In this document: in pieces, positions 1 to 9,093 of the stretch
How the letters are laid out: each line of letters begins with the position of its first letter
Position numbering within the stretch: the first letter of the stretch is position 1
NCBI GenBank assembly: GCA_963717195.1
Contig: CAVQVR010000009.1
Span: 310,001-374,000 of the forward strand
Source of the DNA: JACDAE01 sp963717195
GTDB taxonomy: Bacteria; Chloroflexota; Ktedonobacteria; Ktedonobacterales; Ktedonobacteraceae
DNA length: 64,000 bases
Direction: 5' to 3'
Position numbers and translations under genes: made by a program
Notes under the pieces: generated by a model
Databases searched by the model: none
What the model was told of the DNA's origin: nothing
What the model saw: the letters and a program-made list of their open reading frames with translations, nothing else

Positions 1-38
1 TCACATTATTGAATATTACGGCGTCACGTACAGTATTC

Positions 39-866
39 TTAAATCCATTTTTGAATGACGTCAGTTCTGGTCTCTGATTCTTCTTGCCATAACATAGAAG
101 CAGCAGGAAAGTTTTTATTGTTAATATCATCATAATATTGCTGAATAAGTGTCTGTGCCTGCTGTTCTGGAGTGGCTGCTCCAGTGCCAGCGATTGTAGT
201 TGGACTCCCGCTATTGCTGCTGCCAAATACGTTGTTGCGTTCCAGAATGAAGAGCGTCATAGCGAAGAGTATCAAAAGCAGGCCGATGAGAATAACGAGG
301 AGTGAGGCGGTCCGTCCCCTGGCATTTGTCGCAGCCTGTGTCTGCTGGGCAGGATAGGGTTGATAGCCCATTCCCTGTTGTGCAATGCCTCCGGGATAGG
401 ATGCACCTCCTTGAGGGGCATAATTACTCCCACTTTGTGGATATTCTGCATACATATCTTGTTGTGATGGATAATTGCCTCTATTCTGAGAATATTGCGT
501 TGGGAGATCTGCGGGATGAGATGGATCCATCGCGGGATTAGAAGGTGTGCCTGCGGCAGGGGTGCTGTATCCTTGCTCTTGCGATGGGACACGTCGCGTT
601 GCTTCATAAGGGTCCAGCGTCCCATACCCGGAACTTGCTGCATTCTGATCTGGGTGCAGGATAAGTTTCTGTGGATCTCCTGCTCTATCGGGATTGACAG
701 GGGTTTGCGTTTGCATTTGACCAAGCAATGAAGGTGACGCTACTGTTGGTGCATCTGATGGTGCATCATCTTCTATAACCGCATCTGGTTCGACTGGAGT
801 TCCGCAACGTGAACATTGTTTATCACCAGGATTCAAGCGCAAACCGCATTGACCGCAAAAAAGCAT
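39..866 (-). CDS. Zinc-ribbon, single-span membrane protein (3' end frameshifted, runs off left edge)
   Basis: The start is the ATG at 866, preceded by AAAGGAG; a longer reading would run through a palindromic repeat. The N-terminus has a four-cysteine zinc ribbon (CGQCG, then CSRCG). A Pro/Gln/Tyr-rich linker follows, then one membrane span (about residues 185-210 of this start) and an extracytoplasmic tail beginning QQYYDDINN. The tail matches the paralogue at 4197-5246, which suggests an NTF2-like/DUF4878-type fold. The frame stops at 39, but dropping one A from the A5 run at 48-52 (plus-strand T5) keeps the frame open to base 1. It then gives NGFKNTVRDAVI, which aligns with QGFAHTHHDAIT of the paralogue. 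The gene therefore most likely continues past the left edge. Its role is unknown. Confidence 0.75.
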   Translation of the reverse strand: MLFCGQCGLRLNPGDKQCSRCGTPVEPDAVIEDDAPSDAPTVASPSLLGQMQTQTPVNPDRAGDPQKLILHPDQNAASSGYGTLDPYEATRRVPSQEQGYSTPAAGTPSNPAMDPSHPADLPTQYSQNRGNYPSQQDMYAEYPQSGSNYAPQGGASYPGGIAQQGMGYQPYPAQQTQAATNARGRTASLLVILIGLLLILFAMTLFILERNNVFGSSNSGSPTTIAGTGAATPEQQAQTLIQQYYDDINNKNFPAASMLWQEESETRTDVIQKWI

Positions 867-889
867 AGTAACTCCTTTTAATTCCCCTC

Positions 890-989
890 GGTATCTGGGT
901 AGGGGCGTCACCTTGCGTGCGCCCGCCTCAGATGAGCAATGTTCATGGGCAACCGGACGCACGCAAGGTGACGCCCCTACCCAGATACC
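890..989. repeat. Long intergenic palindrome, family A
   Basis: Two perfect 32-base arms (890-921 and 958-989) flank a 36-base loop. The core is the motif GGGGCGTCACCTTGCGTGCG. Related imperfect copies lie at 31709-31799 and 42586-42635, with a half copy after cinA near 48875. It lies between lon and the zinc-ribbon gene and could fold as a large hairpin in the transcript. Confidence 0.8.
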
Positions 990-1021
990 CTAAAGGACAG
1001 AGGCCCAGGTTCATAGCACTT

Positions 1022-3496
1022 TTACGCCTTTTTTTGCCGACGTTGACCTGTATGTTCAAGCGTCGCTTCCGTTTGCTCCTCTGCTAAAGGCGTGGGAGTG
1101 GTAGCATACAAGGCTATTTGAATGACATCATCCATACGTTCTACCAGGATAAAATGCAATTCTGCAAGAATTTCTGGTGGAATGTCTTCCAGATCCTTCT
1201 TGTTGCGTTTTGGTAGAATGAACGTCTTGATGCCTGCCCTATGCGCTGCCAGTACCTTCTCTTTGATGCCACCAACCTGTAAGACACGACCACGCAGAGT
1301 GATCTCTCCTGTCATTGCCACGCTACGGTGTATTGGGCGTTGCGTTAAAGCCGAAATAATAGCAGTTGCCATCGTAATGCCGGCGGATGGACCATCCTTA
1401 GGAATTGCTCCGGCAGGCAGGTGCAGATGAATATCATACTTCTCGTAGAAACGATTGTCCAGGCCAAATTGTTTCGCTCGTGCTCGTGCATAGGATAATG
1501 CGGCCTGCGCCGATTCCTTCATTACATCGCCGAGTTGTCCCGTGAGAGTCAGGCGTCCGCTGCCTTCCATGAGCGATGCCTCGACGGTGATCAGGTCGCC
1601 GCCACCGCTAGTCCATGCCACGCCAGTCGCTATCCCTGCCTCGTCGTTCTCTTCGGCGATACCGTAGTAGTGCTGCTGCGGACCCAGAAAATCAGGTATC
1701 TTTTCAGCTGTGACCTTGATCTTGGTACGCCGACCCTCAACGACTTTGCGGGCTACTTTGCGCATAACCGAAGCTATTTCGCGTTCCAGGTTACGTACGC
1801 CTGCTTCATACGTATACTCGCGGATAATGCGTTGCACCGCTTCATCTTGCAGCTCAATCTTTGATGGACGCAGGCCGTGCTCGCTCATCTGCTTGGGAAT
1901 AAGGAACTGACGCGCGATATGCAACTTCTCATCTTCTGTATAGCCTGGAAGTTCGATGATCTCCAGGCGATCACGCAGGGCTGCGGGGATCGGGTGCATT
2001 ACATTCGCGGTCGTGAGGAAAATGACCCGCGAGAGATCATAGGGAACCTCCAGATAGTGATCGGAGAATGTACTGTTCTGCTCGGGATCCAACACTTCAA
2101 GGAGAGCTGCCGAAGGATCACCCCGGAAGTCTGAACCAATTTTATCTATTTCATCCAGTATGAAGAGTGGGTTGGTGGTGCCTGCCGTCTTCATCGTCTG
2201 AATGATACGACCGGGCAGGGCCCCTACGTATGTGCGGCGATGCCCACGAATTTCAGCTTCATCATGGACTCCACCGAGCGAGAGGCGCACAAATTTCCGG
2301 TTCAATGCCTGGGCAATAGAGCGCCCCAATGACGTTTTACCCACACCGGGAGGTCCCACAAAGCAGAGGATGGGACTACGCATACTATTGGAGAGCTTGC
2401 GCACAGCAATATATTCCAGGATACGCTCTTTGACTTTGCTCAGCCCATAATGGTTCTCGTCCAGGATAGCTGCAGCTTCTTTGATGTCCAGTCGATCTAT
2501 GCTCGCTTTATTCCATGGCAGGTTGACCAGCCAGTCCAGGTAGGTGCGGATCACGCTGCCATCGGGAGCAATCGCCGGTATCAGGTTCAGGCGGTCAAGC
2601 TCTTTATTGGCGCGTGCCTTGACCTCTTCAGGCATGCCGCTAATGCGTATCTTTTCGCGCAAATCCAGGTTTTCGCGTTGGGTGGGATCGCCCTCGCCCA
2701 GCTCACGTTGAATGGCTTTCAGTTGTTCGCGTAAGAAATATTCGCGTTGGGTTTTGTCGACCTCTTGCTGTACCTGGCTGTGAATATGGTCCTCTAATTC
2801 CAGGATATCGAGCTCTTTCGACAGCAGAATACTCACCGTTTGCATGCGTTGCGCGATATGAAATGTCTCTAGAACATTCTGACGGATAGGGATAGGCATA
2901 TCAAGAGAAGACACAACGAAATCGGCCAGCATCCCAGGCTGATCGATATTCATAGCTGTTATATAGGTCTCTTCAGTGAGCGTAGGATTGAATTTGACAC
3001 ATTTTTCAAACAGTGCAAGGACGGCCCGTCGAGATGCTTCGAGGGCAGGTGACGAAACTGCTTCCTCCACGACGATTTCTGCCTGAACGCGCATGTAGGG
3101 TTCATGCTGAGTATATTCCAGGCACTGCATGCGTCTCTGACCGCGCACAAGCACACTTACTGTCCCGTCGGGCATCTTCAGAACGCGATCGATGAAACCC
3201 TCCACTCCAACCGTATAGAGGTCGTCCGGGTCGGGGTTTTCCTCTTCTTCATGTAATTGTGTGACCACAAACATGATGTGGTCTTTGTTCATAGCCTCTT
3301 CAATAGCCTTGATTGAAGGTTCTCTTGTTACCAGTAGTGGCGCAACCATATTGGGTATTAAGACGGTGTTACGAACGGATAATACAGGCAAATCCAGAAC
3401 CTCAAGCTGTTTTTCCTCGGGTTCTTCAATGATGCCTTCTCTGTCGTCCACGCCGTGAAGCTGTTCTGGAGTCACAACCTGGGTGGCTTTTTCCAT
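1022..3496 (-). CDS. lon: ATP-dependent Lon protease
   Basis: ATP-dependent serine protease that degrades damaged and short-lived regulatory proteins in the cytoplasm. The 824 residues match a bacterial LonA. An N-terminal substrate-binding LON domain (about 35-240) and coiled coil precede the AAA+ module, with Walker A GPPGVGKT (about 380-388) and Walker B FILDEIDKI (about 444-452). The C-terminal protease domain carries the Ser-Lys dyad: Ser704 in PKDGPSAG and Lys747 in KEKVLAAH. The ATG at 3496 follows GAGAGGGAAA. A sigma-70-type promoter sits about 55 bases upstream (3551-3579). The neighbours on both sides are zinc-ribbon membrane proteins. No HspR or CIRCE-like operator was recognised. 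Confidence 0.97.
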   Translation of the reverse strand: MEKATQVVTPEQLHGVDDREGIIEEPEEKQLEVLDLPVLSVRNTVLIPNMVAPLLVTREPSIKAIEEAMNKDHIMFVVTQLHEEEENPDPDDLYTVGVEGFIDRVLKMPDGTVSVLVRGQRRMQCLEYTQHEPYMRVQAEIVVEEAVSSPALEASRRAVLALFEKCVKFNPTLTEETYITAMNIDQPGMLADFVVSSLDMPIPIRQNVLETFHIAQRMQTVSILLSKELDILELEDHIHSQVQQEVDKTQREYFLREQLKAIQRELGEGDPTQRENLDLREKIRISGMPEEVKARANKELDRLNLIPAIAPDGSVIRTYLDWLVNLPWNKASIDRLDIKEAAAILDENHYGLSKVKERILEYIAVRKLSNSMRSPILCFVGPPGVGKTSLGRSIAQALNRKFVRLSLGGVHDEAEIRGHRRTYVGALPGRIIQTMKTAGTTNPLFILDEIDKIGSDFRGDPSAALLEVLDPEQNSTFSDHYLEVPYDLSRVIFLTTANVMHPIPAALRDRLEIIELPGYTEDEKLHIARQFLIPKQMSEHGLRPSKIELQDEAVQRIIREYTYEAGVRNLEREIASVMRKVARKVVEGRRTKIKVTAEKIPDFLGPQQHYYGIAEENDEAGIATGVAWTSGGGDLITVEASLMEGSGRLTLTGQLGDVMKESAQAALSYARARAKQFGLDNRFYEKYDIHLHLPAGAIPKDGPSAGITMATAIISALTQRPIHRSVAMTGEITLRGRVLQVGGIKEKVLAAHRAGIKTFILPKRNKKDLEDIPPEILAELHFILVERMDDVIQIALYATTPTPLAEEQTEATLEHTGQRRQKKA

Positions 3497-3550
3497 AAAT
3501 AAAAGATTTCCCTCTCAATGGAGATGAATTGCTCTGTACATGTTCAGCAT

Positions 3551-3579
3551 ATTATAACGTACAAGGTGGAATGGAGCAA
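3551..3579 (-). promoter_or_regulatory. Predicted sigma-70 promoter of lon
   Basis: Read on the minus strand: -35 TTGCTC (3574-3579), a 17-base spacer, then a perfect -10 TATAAT (3551-3556). Transcription would start about 48 bases upstream of the lon ATG. Seen in sequence; activity is inferred. Confidence 0.6.
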
Positions 3580-3607
3580 TACTAAGATTGAGCTCCTTCA
3601 TTTGTTC

Positions 3608-4126
3608 TCAACCAAATAAAACGAGTAATTTACGCTCTTCATCCCCGAGAAGCAGCCTGTTATTTCTTGGAACTGGATAGATCTCAGCTCGTTCCCATAG
3701 AGGCCCTGTTACGCTGGTGCCGCTTCCTATCTGAACGCCGCGTTCTCGTAGTGCGTTAAGTAGTTCACTGGCGTTAAAAAGAAAAATGGATTTAATAACC
3801 CATGGGCTGGCAATACTCGCAGAAGCTTCCGGACCCGTCAGAATGAGATAATAGTCAGGTAGAGCATCCAACTTAATGTTCATCAGCCCATCGCGTTTGG
3901 GATGCCATTGTACATCTACTGAGTGTCCAGCGAGCGGTTCTGAGTTGAAATGACCATCGTAACCTCTACGTTTGCCTGCGTCATCGAGGGTAATGCGAAA
4001 GATGATCGAGGCAATATATTCACCAATATTGTTTGTCTGGGCGGTGCGTCCGATAAGTGTTGCAATCTTATCATCGATGGTATTTCTCGACTTCAGCAGG
4101 CTTGCCAGCCAGGGAAGATCACTCAT
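3608..4126 (-). CDS. Conserved hypothetical protein (resembles DUF6998-type)
   Basis: The start is the ATG at 4126 (MSDLPWLASLL), preceded by AAAGGAGCATTCC. A start at 4213 would overlap the upstream zinc-ribbon gene and lacks this site. The 172-residue soluble protein contains the pattern IDDKIATLIGRTAQTNNIGE near the N-terminus, then ALPDYYLILTGP and a C-terminal WERAEIYPVPRN. From memory this resembles proteins annotated DUF6998, common in Chloroflexota, but that assignment is tentative. No catalytic residues are recognisable. It sits 70 bases downstream of the zinc-ribbon gene on the same strand and may be co-transcribed with it. Confidence 0.75.
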   Translation of the reverse strand: MSDLPWLASLLKSRNTIDDKIATLIGRTAQTNNIGEYIASIIFRITLDDAGKRRGYDGHFNSEPLAGHSVDVQWHPKRDGLMNIKLDALPDYYLILTGPEASASIASPWVIKSIFLFNASELLNALRERGVQIGSGTSVTGPLWERAEIYPVPRNNRLLLGDEERKLLVLFG

Positions 4127-4196
4127 GGAATGCTCCTTTGTCAGATAATCTCGTAAAAATGCTTGTGACTGAATGCGAATTACTGGTAGACGGCTT

Positions 4197-5246
4197 CTAA
4201 CCAAGTTGCCCATTAATAATTTTCCAACTTCCGTCTGCCTGTTGCCCCACCGTATAGTAGCCCTGGTAGGTACTTACGTGTGTGCCACCCCCAGTCGCAT
4301 CCTCAGTAGCTTGCACAGTAAGGTTTACCTGTATTGTCCCATCTGTTTGTACTATGGTTTCCCCAAGAGTTATAGCGTCATGATGGGTATGTGCGAAGCC
4401 TTGCTTGAAGTTGTTATAGGTGTCTGGATAACTGACCCATAAGTTATATGCGTCCTGATAATCCTGGCTATTGATATCGGCATAATACTGCTGAATTGTT
4501 GCCTGCGCTTGCTGCGTTGGCTCGGTAGTCGGCGTTGTTTGTGGCGTTGGCGCTGATTGCGTTGTTGTGGGAGACGATTGAGCCGACGCTGTGCTTTGTG
4601 ATGTAGTTGGGACAGGTTGCCCTGTTGGTGTGCTCTGTACTAGGGGTGTATTTTGGGCTCCAAATAGCCCTGCGAATGGATTTGATCCCAGAGCGAAGAG
4701 CATGCCAGTAACCACCAGGAGTGCCACTATGAGCACAATGATAATAATAATAAGTCCCTTGTTCGTTTTGCGTGGCGGCATCGGAGGTTGGAATGGATAG
4801 CCAGGATCGGTTATAGGGAAAACACCGGGTTGGTACATGCCTGGTGCAGGAGCCTGCTTGTTGCCCGAAGGCATAATGTTGGGAGATTGTGCGCCTGGAG
4901 TTGGATAGTTGCTGCCACTATGTGCGAAGCCAGGCTCGAATGTGCCAGGTGTGGGATAGCTGTTGCCACTTTGTGATGGTCTCTGTCCTGGATATGTATT
5001 TCCTCCTGGTGCTGGATAGTAAACAGCTTTCGTTGCATCGGGAGAGGGCATTTCTGGAGATGGGGGTAGAGGTGTGTAGGGAGCTCGGCCAGGTTGGGGG
5101 TTATCCGTGTGTGCAATAACTGTCGCCGAGTTATCGTCTACAGGTGTTCCTGGTGTAGCGGCATCAAATTCCGTTTGAGTGCCGCAGCGTGGGCACGTGG
5201 TTGTATTCGTATTGAGTAGTAGACCACATTGTCCGCAGAAAGCCAT
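4197..5246 (-). CDS. Zinc-ribbon, single-span membrane protein with extracytoplasmic NTF2-like tail
   Basis: The 349-residue protein begins MAFCGQCGLLLN, with a second CPRCG knuckle forming a zinc ribbon (about 4-22). A Pro/Tyr/Gly-rich linker with repeated NSYPTPG-like units follows. One strongly hydrophobic span (about 163-187, an Ile/Val run) leads to a Thr/Ser/Pro/Gln-rich stalk and a tail (about 248-349, QQYYADINSQDYQDAYNLW) of DUF4878/NTF2 character. The predicted topology is ribbon inside, tail outside. GAGGTG lies ahead of the ATG. It is a paralogue of the gene at 39-866; the two flank lon and the 3608-4126 gene. Its function is unknown. Confidence 0.85.
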   Translation of the reverse strand: MAFCGQCGLLLNTNTTTCPRCGTQTEFDAATPGTPVDDNSATVIAHTDNPQPGRAPYTPLPPSPEMPSPDATKAVYYPAPGGNTYPGQRPSQSGNSYPTPGTFEPGFAHSGSNYPTPGAQSPNIMPSGNKQAPAPGMYQPGVFPITDPGYPFQPPMPPRKTNKGLIIIIIVLIVALLVVTGMLFALGSNPFAGLFGAQNTPLVQSTPTGQPVPTTSQSTASAQSSPTTTQSAPTPQTTPTTEPTQQAQATIQQYYADINSQDYQDAYNLWVSYPDTYNNFKQGFAHTHHDAITLGETIVQTDGTIQVNLTVQATEDATGGGTHVSTYQGYYTVGQQADGSWKIINGQLG

Positions 5247-5598
5247 TGAAACACCTCGTTCAAAAAATTGATACGTATATTATAATATCTTCCACCACTA
5301 TATAGACGAAGAAAGAAGAAAATTTCTACTTGTTTCCTATAAAGAACTGATGGTCCTATAGGATATACAAAGTGCCTGGGGTGCCAGATACCTATCACAT
5401 CATATAACAAATATTCATTTTTGCAAATGGACGCGTAACCTTATCATCTTCTTCACTTGATGGGAGTATAACTGAGAAATGGAGGAATTACAAATGTGGG
5501 TGGGATGGATTGCTACCTCTATACTTGCCAGGATACACTCAGACGTGTTATTCTCGTACGCATGATCTAATTTATTTCTCATATGGAGATGCCCGCTT
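5247..5598. other. Divergent intergenic region
   Basis: 352 AT-rich bases between the divergent zinc-ribbon and exonuclease genes. It must hold both promoters. A TATAAT-like -10 on the minus strand lies near 5281-5290 without a convincing -35. No gene or RNA was recognised. Confidence 0.4.
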
Positions 5599-7689
5599 AT
5601 GGAGCAAGAGAAATCCGATGCGCTCCCCCAACGCGGAACGCTACTGCGTCGTGCTCACGAATTGCTAGAGACTCTGGGGCAATCTGCATCAGAGGAGGTA
5701 CTGATACAGCACCTATTTGGAGCCAGCGGTAATGCTGCTTTGTGGATTGTACACTTGCGTAAGGCGTTGAGAAGCTCATCCTTATTTGAAGCAAGCGGCA
5801 GTACTGGCGTTGGCAGTTCTTTATTATGGTCGCTTTCGTCCTGGAGGAGTACACAACTGCTTCTTGATGAGGTTGATTTCGTTATTGTGGACACGGAAAC
5901 TACTGGATTGCGCCCCGGCCCTGACCGTGTGATCGAAGTGGCGGCGATGCGTCTACGTGGCGGCAAAGTAATTGACTCGTTCCAGAGCGTCGTCAATCCC
6001 GGTCGCTATCTACCACCCTTCATTGTAAAATTTACTGGTATCACACAGGAGATGGTCGCGGACGCGCCGACGGCGAAAGAAATATTGCCAGATTTTTTTC
6101 AGTTTATTGATGATGCAACGCTGGTCGGACACAATCTTGCCTTCGATCTCAATTTCCTGACATACGAGGCGCGTCAACTTCGCTTGCATTGTCCTCTGGA
6201 AGGACTTGATACCATTCTGCTGGCACGACGCTTCTTGCCCGGTTTGAAGCGCTTCAAGCTCGATATGGTCGCCGAGCATCTGAAAATCCAGGCAAGCAAT
6301 CGTCATCGTGCACTGGGGGATGTAGAGACAACTGCAGCGGTCTTCTTGCGCATCCTTGAGCGTGCTCAACAGCAAGGTATTCAGACGCTCGGCCACCTGC
6401 GCATACGCATACAACTTCCCGTAGCCTGGAGTGGTGACATTACACAGGTCACTGCATCCGAAAAAGACAAGCTCTGGCGTGCTGATGGAAAACTTGCCCC
6501 AGTTGCTATTGCCACGTCTCGACCTAATGGCAGCCTCTTTCTGGATCCAGTGAAGAAACGTGAATTTCCTACGCAACCCGGCGTCTATCTGATGAAGGAT
6601 GCCAATCAACAGGTTATTTATGTTGGAAAAGCCAAATGCCTGAAAAATCGCCTTTCATCGTATTATAGCCAGCCTCTTGGATATACGCGAAAGATGGATG
6701 GTCTTTTGCAAAGTGTCAAAGACATCGAGACAATTGTGCTGGGTTCTGAACTGGAAGCATTACTAGAGGAGTCGCGTTTAATTAAAGAATTGCAGCCGCC
6801 CTATAATGTGCAACTGCGCAACTACGAACTCTATCCATTTATCAAGATAGATGTCCAGCATCCCTTCCCGCGTGTGTATGCTGCACGCGAGGTGGCAACC
6901 GATGGTGCGCGTTACTTTGGGCCATTTCGCAGTCGCCGCCTGGTTGATATCACCATCGAACTGATTCAGAAAATCTTTCCGGTGCGTACCTGTACACGTA
7001 GCCTACCGCCGCAGGCGAAGCCATCTGATCCCTGCCTACGCCTCCATCTGAACCGTTGTCCTGGTCCCTGTCGTGGTAGCATCGATAGCGACGCTGCCGC
7101 GTATTATAAGGTCATAGAAGAGGTCTGTGCCTTTTTAGGTGGTGAGCGTGAAGACCTGGTTGAGCGTTTGCGTCGTCAGATGTTTGAGGCAGCGCAACAA
7201 TTAAATTTTGAACGTGCCGCCTGGCTACGTGATGCGTTGCGCAATGTTGACGAACTCTTGATTGGGCAACGATTGATCACGGGAGCGGTCGAGGCCAATA
7301 ATCTGTTTATTATCTACCCTTCAGCAAAAGAGGGACATAACGAAATTTTCTTTATCAGGCATGGCCGTTTGGTACAACAGGAGTGTACTCCACACGAACC
7401 TGAGATGATGCGTAATCGTGTGCGCACATTGCTGGAACTGGCCTCGCAACTGGGAGAGCCGCCCAATATTGTTGGGAAGGCTGAAGTGGACCAGATCAAT
7501 ATTATCAGCCGTTGGCTTCATCGTCACAGCGATGATCGCGCCTTCTTTCCTTTCCAGCATGCCCTCTCTGATAGTGATGAAGCCGAGCGCCTGGTACAGC
7601 GAATATGGGACGAGGTGGCTGCGGCACGTGCACTTCCTAGGATGATAGACGAAGAAGATCTCCACGATGCGGAGCAATCCTATCTCTAG
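5599..7689 (+). CDS. DEDDh exonuclease fused to UvrC-like GIY-YIG endonuclease (Cho-type)
   Basis: A 696-residue fusion. After about 90 N-terminal residues of unclear fold comes a DnaQ-type 3'-5' exonuclease with DTETTG (98-103), HNLAFDLNF (about 178-187) and HRALGDVET (about 236-244). That makes a complete DEDDh set. The second half resembles the N-terminus of UvrC or E. coli Cho: GVYLMKD and VIYVGKAKCLKNRL (about 328-352, GIY-YIG), a catalytic-type Glu in LEALLEESRLI, a four-cysteine region (TCTR, DPCLR, RCPGPC; about 464-492) like the UvrC cluster site, and a UVR motif (about 521-555). The RNase H-like and HhH parts of UvrC are absent. Such fusions are known, for example in actinobacteria. 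The likely role is nicking and trimming of damaged DNA. The ATG follows GGAG. Confidence 0.9.
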   Translation: MEQEKSDALPQRGTLLRRAHELLETLGQSASEEVLIQHLFGASGNAALWIVHLRKALRSSSLFEASGSTGVGSSLLWSLSSWRSTQLLLDEVDFVIVDTETTGLRPGPDRVIEVAAMRLRGGKVIDSFQSVVNPGRYLPPFIVKFTGITQEMVADAPTAKEILPDFFQFIDDATLVGHNLAFDLNFLTYEARQLRLHCPLEGLDTILLARRFLPGLKRFKLDMVAEHLKIQASNRHRALGDVETTAAVFLRILERAQQQGIQTLGHLRIRIQLPVAWSGDITQVTASEKDKLWRADGKLAPVAIATSRPNGSLFLDPVKKREFPTQPGVYLMKDANQQVIYVGKAKCLKNRLSSYYSQPLGYTRKMDGLLQSVKDIETIVLGSELEALLEESRLIKELQPPYNVQLRNYELYPFIKIDVQHPFPRVYAAREVATDGARYFGPFRSRRLVDITIELIQKIFPVRTCTRSLPPQAKPSDPCLRLHLNRCPGPCRGSIDSDAAAYYKVIEEVCAFLGGEREDLVERLRRQMFEAAQQLNFERAAWLRDALRNVDELLIGQRLITGAVEANNLFIIYPSAKEGHNEIFFIRHGRLVQQECTPHEPEMMRNRVRTLLELASQLGEPPNIVGKAEVDQINIISRWLHRHSDDRAFFPFQHALSDSDEAERLVQRIWDEVAAARALPRMIDEEDLHDAEQSYL

Positions 7690-7814
7690 GCTGATTAATC
7701 TGGGAAGACGGAAAATATTGCGCCAATCAGATATAATAGTGGACAGTCTGGATGCTACTCACGGCATCCTATAGCCATACCTCTTGTTCTTTACATACTG
7801 GAGACCAAACGAGC

Positions 7815-8450
7815 ATGTTATTGTCCGATAAACGTATACTGGAAGAGATGCAAAATAGCAACATCATCATTGAGCCGTTCGATCAGCGCCATCTGGGAAC
7901 AAATTCGTACGATTGCCGTCTGGGAGAATGGTACTTTCAAGGCGATGCGAACATTGAGGTGATGCATCTGGAGATACCCGGCGAAATTCGCTCATACTGG
8001 GGCGAAGCACGCAAAGCAAAGGATGGTAAGATTGCGATCCGCCCTGGCACAACGATTCTGGCGCATACGCAAGAGATCATTGGAGGTCATAATGGCTATC
8101 TGGCCAAAATGTATTCGCGCAGTACGGTTGCCCGATCTGGATTGTCCGTCTGTCGTTGCGCAGGTGTTGGTGATGTAGGCTATATTAGCCGCTGGACAAT
8201 GGAGATTAGCAACCATACGCAGACGACCATTCTGGTACCGGTCGGTTTCCGCATTTGCCAGCTTACATTCGAGTATGTTGGAGAAACGCTCAAAGAGTAT
8301 CGTGGCAAATACGGGAAGGTTGATAGGCAGTGGACGCCTGAAGATATGCTGCCCAAGCCGCAGTTTGATTGGGATTATGATGTCTATCGTTCGGATAAAG
8401 GAAGCAATACTCTCTATAAGCAGGAAATAGAAAAGCAAATTGATGGATAG
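7815..8450 (+). CDS. dcd: dCTP deaminase
   Basis: Deaminates dCTP to dUTP, feeding dTMP synthesis. The start is the ATG at 7815 (MLLSDKRILEEM), following GGAG; a start at 7752 would add 21 unrelated residues. The 211-residue protein shows the dUTPase/DCD fold motifs: LGTNSYDCRLG near the N-terminus, YSRSTVARSGL (equivalent to the RSSxxRxGL loop), GDVGYISRWTMEISN with the catalytic-type Glu, and a C-terminal FRICQLTFEYV strand. It is somewhat longer than the E. coli enzyme. It overlaps tmk by 8 bases, so the two pyrimidine genes are translationally coupled. Confidence 0.9.
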   Translation: MLLSDKRILEEMQNSNIIIEPFDQRHLGTNSYDCRLGEWYFQGDANIEVMHLEIPGEIRSYWGEARKAKDGKIAIRPGTTILAHTQEIIGGHNGYLAKMYSRSTVARSGLSVCRCAGVGDVGYISRWTMEISNHTQTTILVPVGFRICQLTFEYVGETLKEYRGKYGKVDRQWTPEDMLPKPQFDWDYDVYRSDKGSNTLYKQEIEKQIDG

Positions 8451-9093
8451 AGGATATCTTATTTCGTTTGAAGGACTCGACGGAGCTGGTAAAACGACGC
8501 AGGTAGATCTGCTAGAACGCTGGTTTAGAGAGCAATCGCTTGCATATGTACGCACACGTGAACCGGGTGGAACGCCGTTAGGTGTAGAGATTCGCAACCT
8601 CCTCTTTAATCGTTCTGATCTTATACTAACACCATTGGCAGAAGCATTTCTCTTTCAGGCTGATCGTGCACAGCACTTCGCCACCGTGATCCTGCCAGCG
8701 CTCGCTCAAGGAAGTCACGTGATTACCGACCGTTGTTTCAATTCTAGTATCGCGTATCAGGGAGCCACCCGCGGCGTTGGCGCAGCTCTGGTGGAACGTC
8801 TTTCGTTGGTTGCCACTCAGAATCATACGCCTGATCTCACTATTCTGCTTGATCTCGATCCTGCTATGGTGAGTGTCCGTACTGATATAACGCAGGATCC
8901 TGGCAGCCAACGCGAACAGCAGAGCCGTTTCGATACAGAATCAGAGCCGTTCCAGCGTCGTCTCAGGGATGCCTTTATGGCGCTTGTTCATAAGCATCCA
9001 GAGCGTATTAAAGTGCTCGATGCATCCCGTCCTCAGGAGCAAATTCATCACGATGTCGTGCTGCTGGTGAGCGATTTACTCCATAGGAAGTAG
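8443..9093 (+). CDS. tmk: Thymidylate kinase
   Basis: Phosphorylates dTMP to dTDP. The 216-residue protein has the P-loop FEGLDGAGKTTQ near the N-terminus, the TREPGGTPLG dTMP-binding segment, DRCFNSSIAYQGATRG (the DRY/H-type base-binding motif) and a lid region near LDLDPAMVSVRTD. The ATG at 8443 overlaps the dcd stop (ATGGATAG), and no strong ribosome site precedes it, so coupling to dcd translation is likely. The stop at 9091-9093 abuts the corrected end of the convergent TIR gene. Confidence 0.95.
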   Translation: MDRGYLISFEGLDGAGKTTQVDLLERWFREQSLAYVRTREPGGTPLGVEIRNLLFNRSDLILTPLAEAFLFQADRAQHFATVILPALAQGSHVITDRCFNSSIAYQGATRGVGAALVERLSLVATQNHTPDLTILLDLDPAMVSVRTDITQDPGSQREQQSRFDTESEPFQRRLRDAFMALVHKHPERIKVLDASRPQEQIHHDVVLLVSDLLHRK

